From positions 7,491,501 through 7,555,500 of the forward strand of contig FSRD01000001.1 of NCBI GenBank assembly GCA_900129675.1: a stretch of 64,000 nt of DNA. The letters run 5' to 3'. The position numbers and the translations under genes are program-made. Below the pieces are notes generated by a model. That model was given only the letters and a program-made list of their open reading frames with translations. It made no database searches and had not been told where the DNA came from. Numbering within the stretch: position 1 is the first letter of the stretch; each line of letters begins with the position of its first letter. This document shows, in pieces, positions 16,868 through 24,480 of this stretch. This stretch comes from Bradyrhizobium erythrophlei. GTDB taxonomy: Bacteria > Pseudomonadota > Alphaproteobacteria > Rhizobiales > Xanthobacteraceae.

Positions 16868-18042
16868 CAAATATTTTTGCCGAGCCGTTCACGCTGGCGC
16901 CTCTTGCGCCCGCATCGCTCGCCCCGTCTGCGGCGGCTGCATCAGCGTCTGCAGGGCCGGGTCTCGGCGCTCGCATCAGCAATGACTGGTCCGCAGTCCG
17001 CCGCGCTGGAGAGGCCAAGGTTCGCCAGGAACGACGCAGCGCGGTGGAGCGCGCACGCCACAGTGTAGAGGCGGGCTGGTCGCGGCCGGGTCAATTGACC
17101 AAGCAAGAGCGGCTTGCGGCGGCTGCATCCAAGGGCACGCGTGACACCGGCAGTCCGAAGGAAAGGAATGCCGTGAAATCCGCCGTCCAGCGGGCCATGG
17201 AAAAGGTCTCTGGAATCCCGAGCGACGCGGAAATCAGCGAATCGGATGCGCGCGCTGTGCGTGAAGTTTTGCGCCAGAGATATCCAGGCCGCAAGCTGTC
17301 GGCGATGATCGCGACGGCGGAAGAGACGGAAAAAAGCTTTCTCGATGATCCGGTCGCGGCCCGATCTGCGATCATGGCCAGTTACCTTAAGATGCCTTTT
17401 GAAAACCTTCCTACGTTCAAAGCGCCCAAGTACGCCGATGGCTCGCGCGGCAGCATCCAGCGCGCGCAGCAGGACCAGGCAGACGCGGAGGATCTTGCTG
17501 CGGCGAGCGCTAAGTATGGCGCGGGCCTCAATCAAATCCTAAAGCAAATCGAAGCGTTCGATCGGGGAATGATCACGGACGCCGCACATACCAGCGCTCG
17601 TCTTTCTGCCGCGTACGGGGCGCCCTCGGTTGAAGCGGAGATTGCGCCGTACCAGCAAGCGCAGGCGCAGAAGCAGGCCGCCAAGGCGCATCAGCAGGCG
17701 TTCCATAACAGGTGCAAAGGCATTCAGATGGCGATTCAGCACGGTCTGATTCCGGGCGATGAAGAGACGCTTCACGAAATTGCAGAGGTGCTGCTGAACC
17801 CGCAGTTTCAGCGCCACCCCACCGACGTCCTGGACTCACTCCGGCGCGCGGCGGCAATTGCAACGCATCCCGGCCACGTGTGGACCACGGGCAAGAAGAG
17901 CCGGCGCGCAAACAGCGACGCTGGTTCGAAAAGTATCAGCGGCGCACCGAGCGGCGGCATGCGGGAATCCGCGCCTTCGGCAACCCGGCCACGACCGCGA
18001 ACGGCCGTAGGCGCTGCGGTAAGCCGAGCAATGGGGGCTTGA
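16864..18042 (+). CDS. Alanine-rich phage-type protein of unknown function
   Basis: A 392-residue soluble protein overlapping its upstream neighbour by four bases. The first ~35 residues are proline/alanine-rich and low-complexity. The middle is strongly helical and charged, including AQAQKQAAKAHQQAFHNRC near residue 270, suggesting coiled coils. The C-terminal ~45 residues are disordered-looking. No catalytic motif. Position between small genes and fibre-like genes suggests a virion or virion-assembly component, by context only. Confidence 0.5.
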   Translation: MTNIFAEPFTLAPLAPASLAPSAAAASASAGPGLGARISNDWSAVRRAGEAKVRQERRSAVERARHSVEAGWSRPGQLTKQERLAAAASKGTRDTGSPKERNAVKSAVQRAMEKVSGIPSDAEISESDARAVREVLRQRYPGRKLSAMIATAEETEKSFLDDPVAARSAIMASYLKMPFENLPTFKAPKYADGSRGSIQRAQQDQADAEDLAAASAKYGAGLNQILKQIEAFDRGMITDAAHTSARLSAAYGAPSVEAEIAPYQQAQAQKQAAKAHQQAFHNRCKGIQMAIQHGLIPGDEETLHEIAEVLLNPQFQRHPTDVLDSLRRAAAIATHPGHVWTTGKKSRRANSDAGSKSISGAPSGGMRESAPSATRPRPRTAVGAAVSRAMGA

Positions 18043-18052
18043 GGAGGTGAAC

Positions 18053-18559
18053 GTGATTGAGCTGTTTCCAATACCCACGCCGCTCGTCGGAAAAATCTCA
18101 CCCGAAGTGTGGCGGGATACCTCGGAAGTCGTGCAAACCGAGATAGTCCGCGCGTGGCGCGAGTTATCCGCGGGCATCGCAATTCAGAAGGATCGGCGTT
18201 GCGGTCGACGGCGAAGGGCGCCTGCAGATAGCTTTTACGCGCTGCACTTGTTGGACATGGAGATTTGGCGCAGGCCCGATAAAGGCGACTTGATCGCCAA
18301 GGCAGAGCAGTTGCGCGAACTGCTCGCGCCGGATGAGGCGTTGCTGAATGCACCCGATGACTTGGCCGATTTTCGCGAAATGGCAAAGCTGAGCGGTAAG
18401 ACCCTTGATGCCGTGTTGCGCGAGTACATCGCGATAGAACAGTTGCTCCGCGCCGGTCAAATCAAAGGGTTTGAACTGTTAGCCAAGAAAGTCGGAATCG
18501 ACCTGAAGGCGTGGGCGGCCGATGTCCTGTGGCCCGATGAACCCGAGGCAGTGGCCTAA
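18053..18559 (+). CDS. Phage-region hypothetical protein
   Basis: A 168-residue protein starting at the GTG at 18053, five bases after GGAGG in GAGGAGGTG. Mostly helical; a TM-free, acidic C-terminal half contains SGKTLDAVLREYIAIEQLL then a VGIDLKAWAADVLWPDEPE tail. No family recognised. It follows the alanine-rich protein by 10 bases and is presumably in the same transcript. Confidence 0.5.
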   Translation: MIELFPIPTPLVGKISPEVWRDTSEVVQTEIVRAWRELSAGIAIQKDRRCGRRRRAPADSFYALHLLDMEIWRRPDKGDLIAKAEQLRELLAPDEALLNAPDDLADFREMAKLSGKTLDAVLREYIAIEQLLRAGQIKGFELLAKKVGIDLKAWAADVLWPDEPEAVA

Positions 18560-18622
18560 TTTTCGCCGACCGCGGAAGTAACGGCGGCGAGATTACAACA
18601 AGTAGTTAGGAGTTGAATTTAA

Positions 18623-18769
18623 ATGGCAATCGAGCAGCCGGAAGACGAGCCCACCATTGACGTTTTCTTCGTCGATGAACACGGCCGACAGCTTGTCAAT
18701 GAAAAGGACAATATCATTGTTTCGTCTAGGACGGCGCTGGTCGATCGCACCAAGAAGGATTCAAACTAA
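18623..18769 (+). CDS. 48-residue acidic protein before the fibre-like gene
   Basis: MAIEQPEDEPTIDVFFVDEH continues to a stop that directly abuts the next ATG (TAA then ATG at 18770). AGGAG lies about ten bases upstream. A beta-rich, acidic peptide with no known motif; possibly a small structural or chaperone-like partner of the next gene product. Confidence 0.5.
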   Translation: MAIEQPEDEPTIDVFFVDEHGRQLVNEKDNIIVSSRTALVDRTKKDSN

Positions 18770-19438
18770 ATGACAATTCGTCGACCGAAAGACGCACCCG
18801 CTGCAACTGCCGTAGCCGCTGGCGACACATTCCTGATCGACGGTGCAACGGGGGTTCGCGCTCTTGCGGCAACTGCCGTTCCGAGTGTACTCCCTGGCAA
18901 GGTCGTCACAGTCAACAACAGCCTGACGCTGGCAGGGACCGACGGCACGACGATGACGTTCCCGACCACCTCGGCGAGCGTCGCGAGGACCGATGCCGGG
19001 CAGACGTTCACGGGAACGCAAGCGTTTGGTGCCCTCACCGCAACCACATTAAACGGTGCAGCGCTCGATAATCTGGCTTGGACTGCCTACACCCCTTCGT
19101 CAGCTTTCGCGACTCCCGGTACTTCGGTCATGGCGACGGCCGCAGGCCGATGGAAACAAATAGGCAAGACTGTTCACTTCTCAGTAGACGCGACGGTGAC
19201 GACTGTAGGAACCGGCACGGGCTCATGGGTTATTGGATTACCCACGGCGTCAAGTGCTTCGAACCCGATCATCGGAGCTTCCGGAAAAGAAGTTATAACT
19301 TTGGGCGTGCTGCTCGCCATTCAGGCTGTGGGCAGTCCAGCGACCACCTGTACCGTCCTGAAATATGACAACACCAGCCTAGCCGCAGGCGGCAATGGCA
19401 CTCGCGTTCAGTTCAACGGGACTTATGAGGCTGCATAA
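18770..19438 (+). CDS. Tail-fibre or spike-like phage protein
   Basis: A 222-residue protein rich in Ala, Thr, Gly and Ser with almost no charged residues through the middle. It shows short beta repeats (TFTGTQAFGALTATTLNGAA) typical of phage fibre shafts, and a C-terminal beta-sandwich-like part (WTAYTPSSAF...GRWKQIGKTVHFS). That last pattern is often seen in receptor-binding or fibre knobs. Function is inferred from composition; no enzyme motif. Confidence 0.55.
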   Translation: MTIRRPKDAPAATAVAAGDTFLIDGATGVRALAATAVPSVLPGKVVTVNNSLTLAGTDGTTMTFPTTSASVARTDAGQTFTGTQAFGALTATTLNGAALDNLAWTAYTPSSAFATPGTSVMATAAGRWKQIGKTVHFSVDATVTTVGTGTGSWVIGLPTASSASNPIIGASGKEVITLGVLLAIQAVGSPATTCTVLKYDNTSLAAGGNGTRVQFNGTYEAA

Positions 19439-19440
19439 TC

Positions 19441-19806
19441 ATGGCTAAATACCGCCAAAGTGCGACGCAATTTATACTGGACGCCTCTGATTTTAGTTGC
19501 GTTTCTGATGATCCGATGGCTCCCGACCGTATCGCCTACGTGGCTTGGCTTGCGGCTGGTAATACGCCAGATCCGTTTATTCCGCTGAGCGTGTCACCAC
19601 GGCAAGCGCGCTTAGCGCTTAGCGCAGCGGGGTTGCTGGATAGGGTTACATCGACAGTAGCAAGCGCAGACCAAGCAACACAGATCACCTGGGAATTCGC
19701 AACACAAATTGATCGCAACTCTCCTTTAATCGCAACGCTTGGCGCATCTCTCGGTCTGACGCCGACACAGATCGACGCGCTATTTATTCAAGCAGCGACG
19801 CTCTGA
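19441..19806 (+). CDS. Small phage protein following the fibre-like gene
   Basis: A 121-residue protein that starts two bases after the fibre stop. It contains SPRQARLALSAAGLLDRV, a stretch commonly found in short phage proteins encoded beside tail fibres, and ends in a helical region. Probable tail accessory; uncertain. Confidence 0.5.
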   Translation: MAKYRQSATQFILDASDFSCVSDDPMAPDRIAYVAWLAAGNTPDPFIPLSVSPRQARLALSAAGLLDRVTSTVASADQATQITWEFATQIDRNSPLIATLGASLGLTPTQIDALFIQAATL

Positions 19807-19861
19807 GAACTGAACTGACACGGTGCCCATCGCAGGGCTCTAATTGTGAACTGGAACGCCA

Positions 19862-20035
19862 ATGGCATTGATAGTCGTAATAGTTGCGAGCGGAGGCCTT
19901 CCAGTTCAGGAAGTCACCGGCGGCAGCGCATATGGTTTGCCCGTAATCGTTGCCGCGAACGGTCGTGGTGTGCCCGTGACGATCGTTACTTCGGGCGGAA
20001 TTCCAGTTATCGGCAGTGGCGGACCGCCTCAATAG
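19862..20035 (+). CDS. 57-residue valine/glycine repeat protein
   Basis: A short frame with three near-repeats of a beta unit: GGLPVQEV, YGLPVIVAANGRGVPVTIV and GGIPVIGSG. Such GxPV-repeat peptides occur in phage structural regions and should form a small beta structure. AGGAGAC at its end serves the next gene. Confidence 0.5.
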   Translation: MALIVVIVASGGLPVQEVTGGSAYGLPVIVAANGRGVPVTIVTSGGIPVIGSGGPPQ

Positions 20036-20046
20036 GAGACTAGACA

Positions 20047-22443
20047 ATGCCAACGTTTGAAATGACCACTCCCGACGGCAAAGTTTATCATGTCGAAGGC
20101 GATAACATGGAGGGTGCGCTCGCTGCGTTGAAACAGGCGACGGCGCCCCGTTCAGCGTCGCCAGTCACTGACCCGGCGCTTCTGGCACAACTCAATGCAC
20201 CCGACTCGAAACGAAGGGTGACGGATCCCGCACTGTTGGCAAAACTGAACGGACCGGAGCCAGCGCGCGCGGGAAATCCATTCGAGGAATTTCGGCAAAA
20301 GCCCACGAACCCGTTTGCAGAATTTGCCAAGCCTTCCGCGGCAGGCGGCGGCGATCCGATTCATATCGGCGCGCCTGACGGGTCGATTGTCCAGTTTCCG
20401 GCGGGGACGAACGACGAAACGATCAATGCCGCGATGAGGAGGGCTTACCCGCCGCCCGCCGCCGAGCCCAAGAGCACGCTGCAGACGATCCGCGAAGCGG
20501 TTCACGCTCCGACCCGCCTCCTGGAAAATGGTGTCTTTCTCGGACTCGGTGATCGTGCTCGCGCCGTGATCGATACTGCTCTTGCTAGGCCTCGTTCACT
20601 CTCTGGTTTAATTACGGGTGACGACGGCTCCTATGGGGCGAACCTCAAAAACGAACAGGCCGAAACCGAACAGTTCCAGAAAGATCATCCCATTGCAGCG
20701 CCAGTCCTTGAGGGCGTCGGCGGTGCGGTTGCTCCTATCGGCGCTATCGCTGCGGCCAGCAAGGGCGTTGGGCTTGGGGCGAAAATGGCCTATGGCGCTG
20801 GTGCCGGCTTCGGGATCGGTGGTGTCCAGGGTGCGCTTGGTTCGAAGGATTGGACCAATCTGCCGCAAGTCGGCTGGGATGCGGGGACCGGCGCCGTGAT
20901 AAACGGCATTGTCGGCGGTGCCATTCCGGTGGCCGGCCAGGCGATCGGGGCGGGATTCAATGCGGCGGCCAATGCCGCGCGCGGACGCGTTGACGGTATG
21001 TCGCGTGCCGCAGGCGGTCATTTGATTAAGGCCATCGAGGCCGACGGTCCCGCTGCTGTCCGGCAGCGCCTTACTGAATTGGGACCGGACGCCATGTTGG
21101 CGGACGCTGGTCCGGCGCTGCTTGGTAAGGCGCAGGGTGCTTCGCTCAATAGTGACGAAGGCCGCTCGGTCCTGCAGGGTGCGTTGACCACGCGCAACGA
21201 AGGCACCAATGCCCGCATCATGGGCGACGTCAACCGGGCGCTTGGCCCCGCCGAAGATCCGCAGACGGTAACGAATTTCATCAAGGCGCACCGTACGGCG
21301 GTCGATAACGTCAACTATCCGGCAGCCCTGGACAATGCGCCCGCTGTGAAAACGGCCCCAATCATGCGCGATTTATTCGATCGGATCGATCAAACGCCCG
21401 TCGGCGGTATGGAGCACAAAGCGCTTACCAACTTGCAGAAGATGCTCACGAAGACCGAAAAAGAACCGATGCTCGATGCTGGCGGATATCAGGTTTACGA
21501 CAAACACGGCAACGAGCGATTCAACGATGTTCCTTACTCGCACGATGACGCCAATATCCTCCACAAGGTCAAAGGCGAGCTGGACAACATCATCGAATAT
21601 GACGCTCCGGGGCTCGGCGTACCGGCCGGCGCATTGACCAGGCAGCAAGGCGCTCTGAAGCAGATGCGCGGTGCGATCAATGACGCGCTGGAAAAGCAGG
21701 TTCCCGGCTACGCGAATGCCAATCGCGTTTCCGCGGCCCTTGCGCGCCGTGGTGATGCTGTCGAACTTGGAACGCAGTATCTCGGCAACGGCAAAACAAC
21801 GGCGTCGCCCGAGCGCTTCGCCGCCGCGTTCGATCCCCTGTCGCTGGGTGAAAAGATCGCCTTCGCCAAGGGCAGCCGCGGCAATGTTGACCGCATCCTC
21901 GGCACCAAGGCCAATGATCTGCAGGCGCTCCGCGGCGAACTGCAAGGCGAGGGCGGTTGGAATACCGCCAAGATCGCTACGGTGCACGGCCAGGCCGGCG
22001 CCGACGAGTTGGTTTCGTCGGTGGATAGGAATCTCAAATTCCGCGACACCCATAACAAGGTCGTGGAGAACAGCCAGACGGCGCAGCGCAACGCCGCCGC
22101 GAAGGAAATGAAGCCGGATCCATCAACGGATACGCCGCTTTTTAATCCCAATTCGACCATTGCTGGTATGGGTGTCACGGCGGCCAAGAAGAGCGTTCAA
22201 AGCATCATCAATGCGCTGACGCGCTCCGATCCGACTCGTCATTACGGGGAAGTGGCGCGGGCGCTGACCGAACAGGGCTCGGCGCGGGATGCGCGGCTCA
22301 CGGCCATCATTGACGCGCTGGACAGGCGCCGGGGCAATGCGGCGGTCAGTGGGGCTGCCGGCGACCGGACGGCGCTGCTCGGTGCTATTGCTGCGAACGC
22401 CGCGCTACGTGGCGGTCCCAAGCGAAACCAAGGCCAACCATAA
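20047..22443 (+). CDS. Large phage virion/DNA-ejection-like protein
   Basis: A 798-residue protein, the largest in the element. It opens with MPTFEMTTPDGKVYHVEGDN, and a second copy of this beta unit occurs near residue 110 (IHIGAPDGSIVQFPAG then NAAMRRAYPPP), a motif seen at the start of many phage internal or tail proteins. A glycine/alanine-rich hydrophobic stretch of ~100 residues (about 215-325) could insert into membranes, as pilot or ejection proteins do. The rest is helical. AGGAGAC precedes the start. No lytic-enzyme residues were seen. Confidence 0.55.
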   Translation: MPTFEMTTPDGKVYHVEGDNMEGALAALKQATAPRSASPVTDPALLAQLNAPDSKRRVTDPALLAKLNGPEPARAGNPFEEFRQKPTNPFAEFAKPSAAGGGDPIHIGAPDGSIVQFPAGTNDETINAAMRRAYPPPAAEPKSTLQTIREAVHAPTRLLENGVFLGLGDRARAVIDTALARPRSLSGLITGDDGSYGANLKNEQAETEQFQKDHPIAAPVLEGVGGAVAPIGAIAAASKGVGLGAKMAYGAGAGFGIGGVQGALGSKDWTNLPQVGWDAGTGAVINGIVGGAIPVAGQAIGAGFNAAANAARGRVDGMSRAAGGHLIKAIEADGPAAVRQRLTELGPDAMLADAGPALLGKAQGASLNSDEGRSVLQGALTTRNEGTNARIMGDVNRALGPAEDPQTVTNFIKAHRTAVDNVNYPAALDNAPAVKTAPIMRDLFDRIDQTPVGGMEHKALTNLQKMLTKTEKEPMLDAGGYQVYDKHGNERFNDVPYSHDDANILHKVKGELDNIIEYDAPGLGVPAGALTRQQGALKQMRGAINDALEKQVPGYANANRVSAALARRGDAVELGTQYLGNGKTTASPERFAAAFDPLSLGEKIAFAKGSRGNVDRILGTKANDLQALRGELQGEGGWNTAKIATVHGQAGADELVSSVDRNLKFRDTHNKVVENSQTAQRNAAAKEMKPDPSTDTPLFNPNSTIAGMGVTAAKKSVQSIINALTRSDPTRHYGEVARALTEQGSARDARLTAIIDALDRRRGNAAVSGAAGDRTALLGAIAANAALRGGPKRNQGQP

Positions 22444-22635
22444 CGGCGATCGTCACGACGCCGAACAGCATGAAGCTGGAAAAATCCATCGCGTGGGAGA
22501 GCTGGCGAAGGCCATAGCCTAGCGCCGCCACGAAGGCGGCCAGGATCGAGAGGCAAATGGCGTTGCGCATGTGCATGACTATAGCCTGCCGAGCGGATAG
22601 TTAATAAATCGTTGCGGCGGTCAGTGGGGCTGCCG
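22338..22635. repeat. 23-bp perfect direct repeat flanking a small membrane-protein gene
   Basis: The same 23 bases (beginning TGCGGCGGTCAGTGGGG) occur at 22338-22360, inside the end of the 798-aa gene, and at 22613-22635. The 275-base unit between starts carries the 63-residue membrane-protein gene on the opposite strand, as if it had been duplicated or inserted by recombination. Confidence 0.7.
22385..22576 (-). CDS. Small membrane protein, holin-like size
   Basis: A 63-residue frame with two hydrophobic helices: AICLSILAAFVAALGYGL and FMLFGVVTIAVMVGLGFAW, and a basic end (RHVARRSQQ). Size and layout fit small phage holins or moron proteins. Its 3' end overlaps the convergent 798-aa gene by 59 bases, which lowers confidence. 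It lies within the 23-bp direct repeat unit. Confidence 0.5.
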   Translation of the reverse strand: MHMRNAICLSILAAFVAALGYGLRQLSHAMDFSSFMLFGVVTIAVMVGLGFAWDRHVARRSQQ

Positions 22636-22638
22636 ACG

Positions 22639-22971
22639 CTATTTCGGTTTGGTTTGCTTGTTTCCTTCGATTTGAACCCCCTTGGCATTCCCTCCAATAT
22701 CCAACAACTTTCCTTCGCCCTTCAGGACGTTGTTCTTAAACTCAAAGTCTTCCACATCGCCCTTAATGCCGAACATGGTCATTCCGCTGGGTCTTGCATC
22801 GGATGTCTTCTTCTCTGGATTTCCCGCCTTCCACCACTGTGGAACATAGGCGAGCAACGGCCCGCCGATTACCCCGGCGATTACCCCAGCGATAATAGCG
22901 CCGGAGATCAACCGTTGAAGAAAGCTAAACTCCAGAAGCCATCCCATCAGGCCCGGCCAAATCGTAGGCAT
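22639..22971 (-). CDS. Membrane-anchored hypothetical protein
   Basis: A 110-residue protein with GGAGG seven bases before its ATG. One glycine-rich hydrophobic segment (FLQRLISGAIIAGVIAGVIG, residues ~16-40) anchors it. The remainder is a hydrophilic beta-looking domain with alternating DVEDFEFKNNVLKGEGKLLD. It is encoded opposite to the late phage genes, like a lysogenic-conversion cargo gene. Function unknown. Confidence 0.6.
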   Translation of the reverse strand: MPTIWPGLMGWLLEFSFLQRLISGAIIAGVIAGVIGGPLLAYVPQWWKAGNPEKKTSDARPSGMTMFGIKGDVEDFEFKNNVLKGEGKLLDIGGNAKGVQIEGNKQTKPK

Positions 22972-23163
22972 TCACCGCCCTCCAAATCAATCTGCCTGAT
23001 TTCTAGGCTCAACCATGGGTGGAGAGCAAGGAGCTATTTCGCCTGGTTTGCGCTGCCCGGCAATACCGCAACGTTATCAAAGGGCCTTATCGCCCCGCGG
23101 CGAGGCCTTAATGTGAAATGTCAAAGTTAAGCGCGCCACGCATAGGGCGGCTATCTTGAGTGT

Positions 23164-23550
23164 ATGGCCAATTCGATTGACTGGACAGACACGACACCGC
23201 TGCGGCTCAAGATCGCCGCGGAGCGGGCCTTTCCGGATGGGGGCATGACAGCGAGCGGACTCCGGAGGGAAGCGGAACGCGGGCGTCTGATCGTCGAACG
23301 CATTGCCGGCAAAGACTACACCACTATGCAGTCAATCGCGCACATGCGGAAACTTTGTCGCGTGGTAAAGCCGCAGCGACGATCGACGTCAGCAGTGCCA
23401 AATTCGCTTGGGCTCACGGAAATGGATCTGTCGAAACTAGCGCTTGATCAAGCGTTGGAGGATTTACGTCGGCCGGCGAAGGAAGCTAAGCGACTTCGCA
23501 ATGAGGGACGCGCAAAGGGTGCGCCGAGATCGCCGCGCCCCGCCCGATGA
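23164..23550 (+). CDS. Excisionase-like conserved hypothetical protein
   Basis: A 128-residue protein. The N-terminal half (TPLRLKIAAERAFPDGGMTA, then LRREAERGRLIVERIAGKDYTT) resembles a conserved family in rhizobial genomic islands that looks like a winged helix-turn-helix DNA-binding domain. The C-terminal part is basic and helical. It ends in an ATGA overlap with a tiny downstream frame. Likely regulator or excision factor; unproven. Confidence 0.6.
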   Translation: MANSIDWTDTTPLRLKIAAERAFPDGGMTASGLRREAERGRLIVERIAGKDYTTMQSIAHMRKLCRVVKPQRRSTSAVPNSLGLTEMDLSKLALDQALEDLRRPAKEAKRLRNEGRAKGAPRSPRPAR

Positions 23551-23681
23551 TCGAACTCCGCCTCATGTCAGGCGCCGACGCGGCGGCGTATTTGCTGCGT
23601 GACGCCGGCCACATGGTCGAAGTGGGTCGCGGCCGGTGGAAAGCAAAGAAAAGGCCGCCCGAAGGCGGCCCGTCGCGTTGA
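23547..23681 (+). CDS. 44-residue hypothetical protein, coupled to the previous gene
   Basis: Starts in an ATGA overlap and reads MIELRLMSGADAAAYLLRDA, a GxDxAxYL-type helix, then a basic tail with GRWKAKKRP. The stop lies just past the hairpin at 23653-23670. Short helix-forming proteins of this kind often follow the previous gene's family. Confidence 0.45.
   Translation: MIELRLMSGADAAAYLLRDAGHMVEVGRGRWKAKKRPPEGGPSR
23653..23670 (-). terminator. Rho-independent terminator for the minus-strand gene at 23715-24023
   Basis: GGCCGCC and GGCGGCC pair across a short loop. On the minus strand the stem is followed by a T-rich tract (complement of AAGCAAAGAAAA), the standard layout. Confidence 0.65.
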
Positions 23682-23714
23682 TATTGCTTTCGCCGCGCCG
23701 CGAAGGGCGGCCGG

Positions 23715-24023
23715 TCACCGCAGCGCGACCGTGGGCATTCCGTACCCGCAATTGGTGATCGCGGCCGGATTGGCCACAAACCTGCGGATTTCGCTCGAAT
23801 CAAAGCCCATCGCCGACAGATCGGCCCAAAGCATCTCCTGGCAATCGTCGTTTTCGTATTCGCTGCGGATCTGCTGTAAACGAGCGGCGTAGGTAAGGGA
23901 TTCAGGGTCGACAGGACCGAAGAACACCGCGCCGGGCAGTTCGCGGACGTAGTTGATGGAGAGAGCGGCGGCGCTTTCCTTGATGGGGAGGGCGGGGGAC
24001 TTGCGGGCGGTTCGGCTCGTCAT
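23715..24023 (-). CDS. Hypothetical protein divergent from the repressor-like gene
   Basis: A 102-residue protein starting at the ATG at 24023, with AGGAG nine bases upstream; the longer frame to 24056 lacks a site. It is soluble and helical, with no Cys pairs or enzyme motif. It is transcribed away from the HTH gene at 24175 across an intergenic region that contains two 24-bp repeats, so it is probably under the same control. Confidence 0.55.
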   Translation of the reverse strand: MTSRTARKSPALPIKESAAALSINYVRELPGAVFFGPVDPESLTYAARLQQIRSEYENDDCQEMLWADLSAMGFDSSEIRRFVANPAAITNCGYGMPTVALR

Positions 24024-24068
24024 TTGGGGTGCTCCTGTTGCAATGCGGCGGGCCATCCCGCGACGTTA

Positions 24069-24128
24069 TGTCAACGAAAATACGCTAGATTAACTATAAC
24101 TCTGTGTCAACGAAAATATGCTAGATTA
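24069..24128. promoter_or_regulatory. Two 24-bp near-identical direct repeats between divergent genes (operator candidates)
   Basis: The sequence starting TGTCAACGAAAATA and ending GCTAGATTA occurs at 24069-24092 and 24105-24128 with one mismatch, 36 bases apart centre to centre. They fill the gap between the minus-strand gene (start 24023) and the HTH gene (start 24175). That is where a phage-type repressor would bind. Confidence 0.6.
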
Positions 24129-24174
24129 TCGCTCCTTTTTATGTTCACATTGGACATGTCAGGAGTGCGTAAAA

Positions 24175-24459
24175 ATGACAATCACAGGCATGCAGATCAG
24201 AGCAGCGCGCGCAGCTCTAAAATGGACCCTCGCCGATCTGGCAAAAACAGCAGACGTCGGCGATTCCACGATACGATCGATAGAGAGCAGCGATGGGGAG
24301 CCCGTAATACGCGGCGGTGGCGTCGACCAAACTCTCGAATACCGTGCTGCCGCGCGCTCCGAGGCACTAGCCAAGATTGTCGCCGCGCTGGAAAAGGCTG
24401 GAATCAAGTTCCTGCCGGCCAATGCACACGGGCCGGGGATCCGGGGCAGGGTCGACTAA
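24175..24459 (+). CDS. Helix-turn-helix transcriptional regulator (Cro/CI/XRE type)
   Basis: A 94-residue regulator starting at 24175, nine bases after AGGAG. The N-terminal HTH reads MQIRAARAALKWTLADLAKT then VGDSTIRSIES, an XRE-type pattern. The C-terminus (ALAKIVAALEKAGIKFLPAN) matches the usual short tail in which a tenth-residue insert leads to IKFL. It probably binds the tandem repeats just upstream and controls the divergent pair, i.e. lysogeny or maintenance of the element. Confidence 0.7.
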   Translation: MTITGMQIRAARAALKWTLADLAKTADVGDSTIRSIESSDGEPVIRGGGVDQTLEYRAAARSEALAKIVAALEKAGIKFLPANAHGPGIRGRVD

Positions 24460-24480
24460 TCGGCACCGAGTTGGCAGGAC

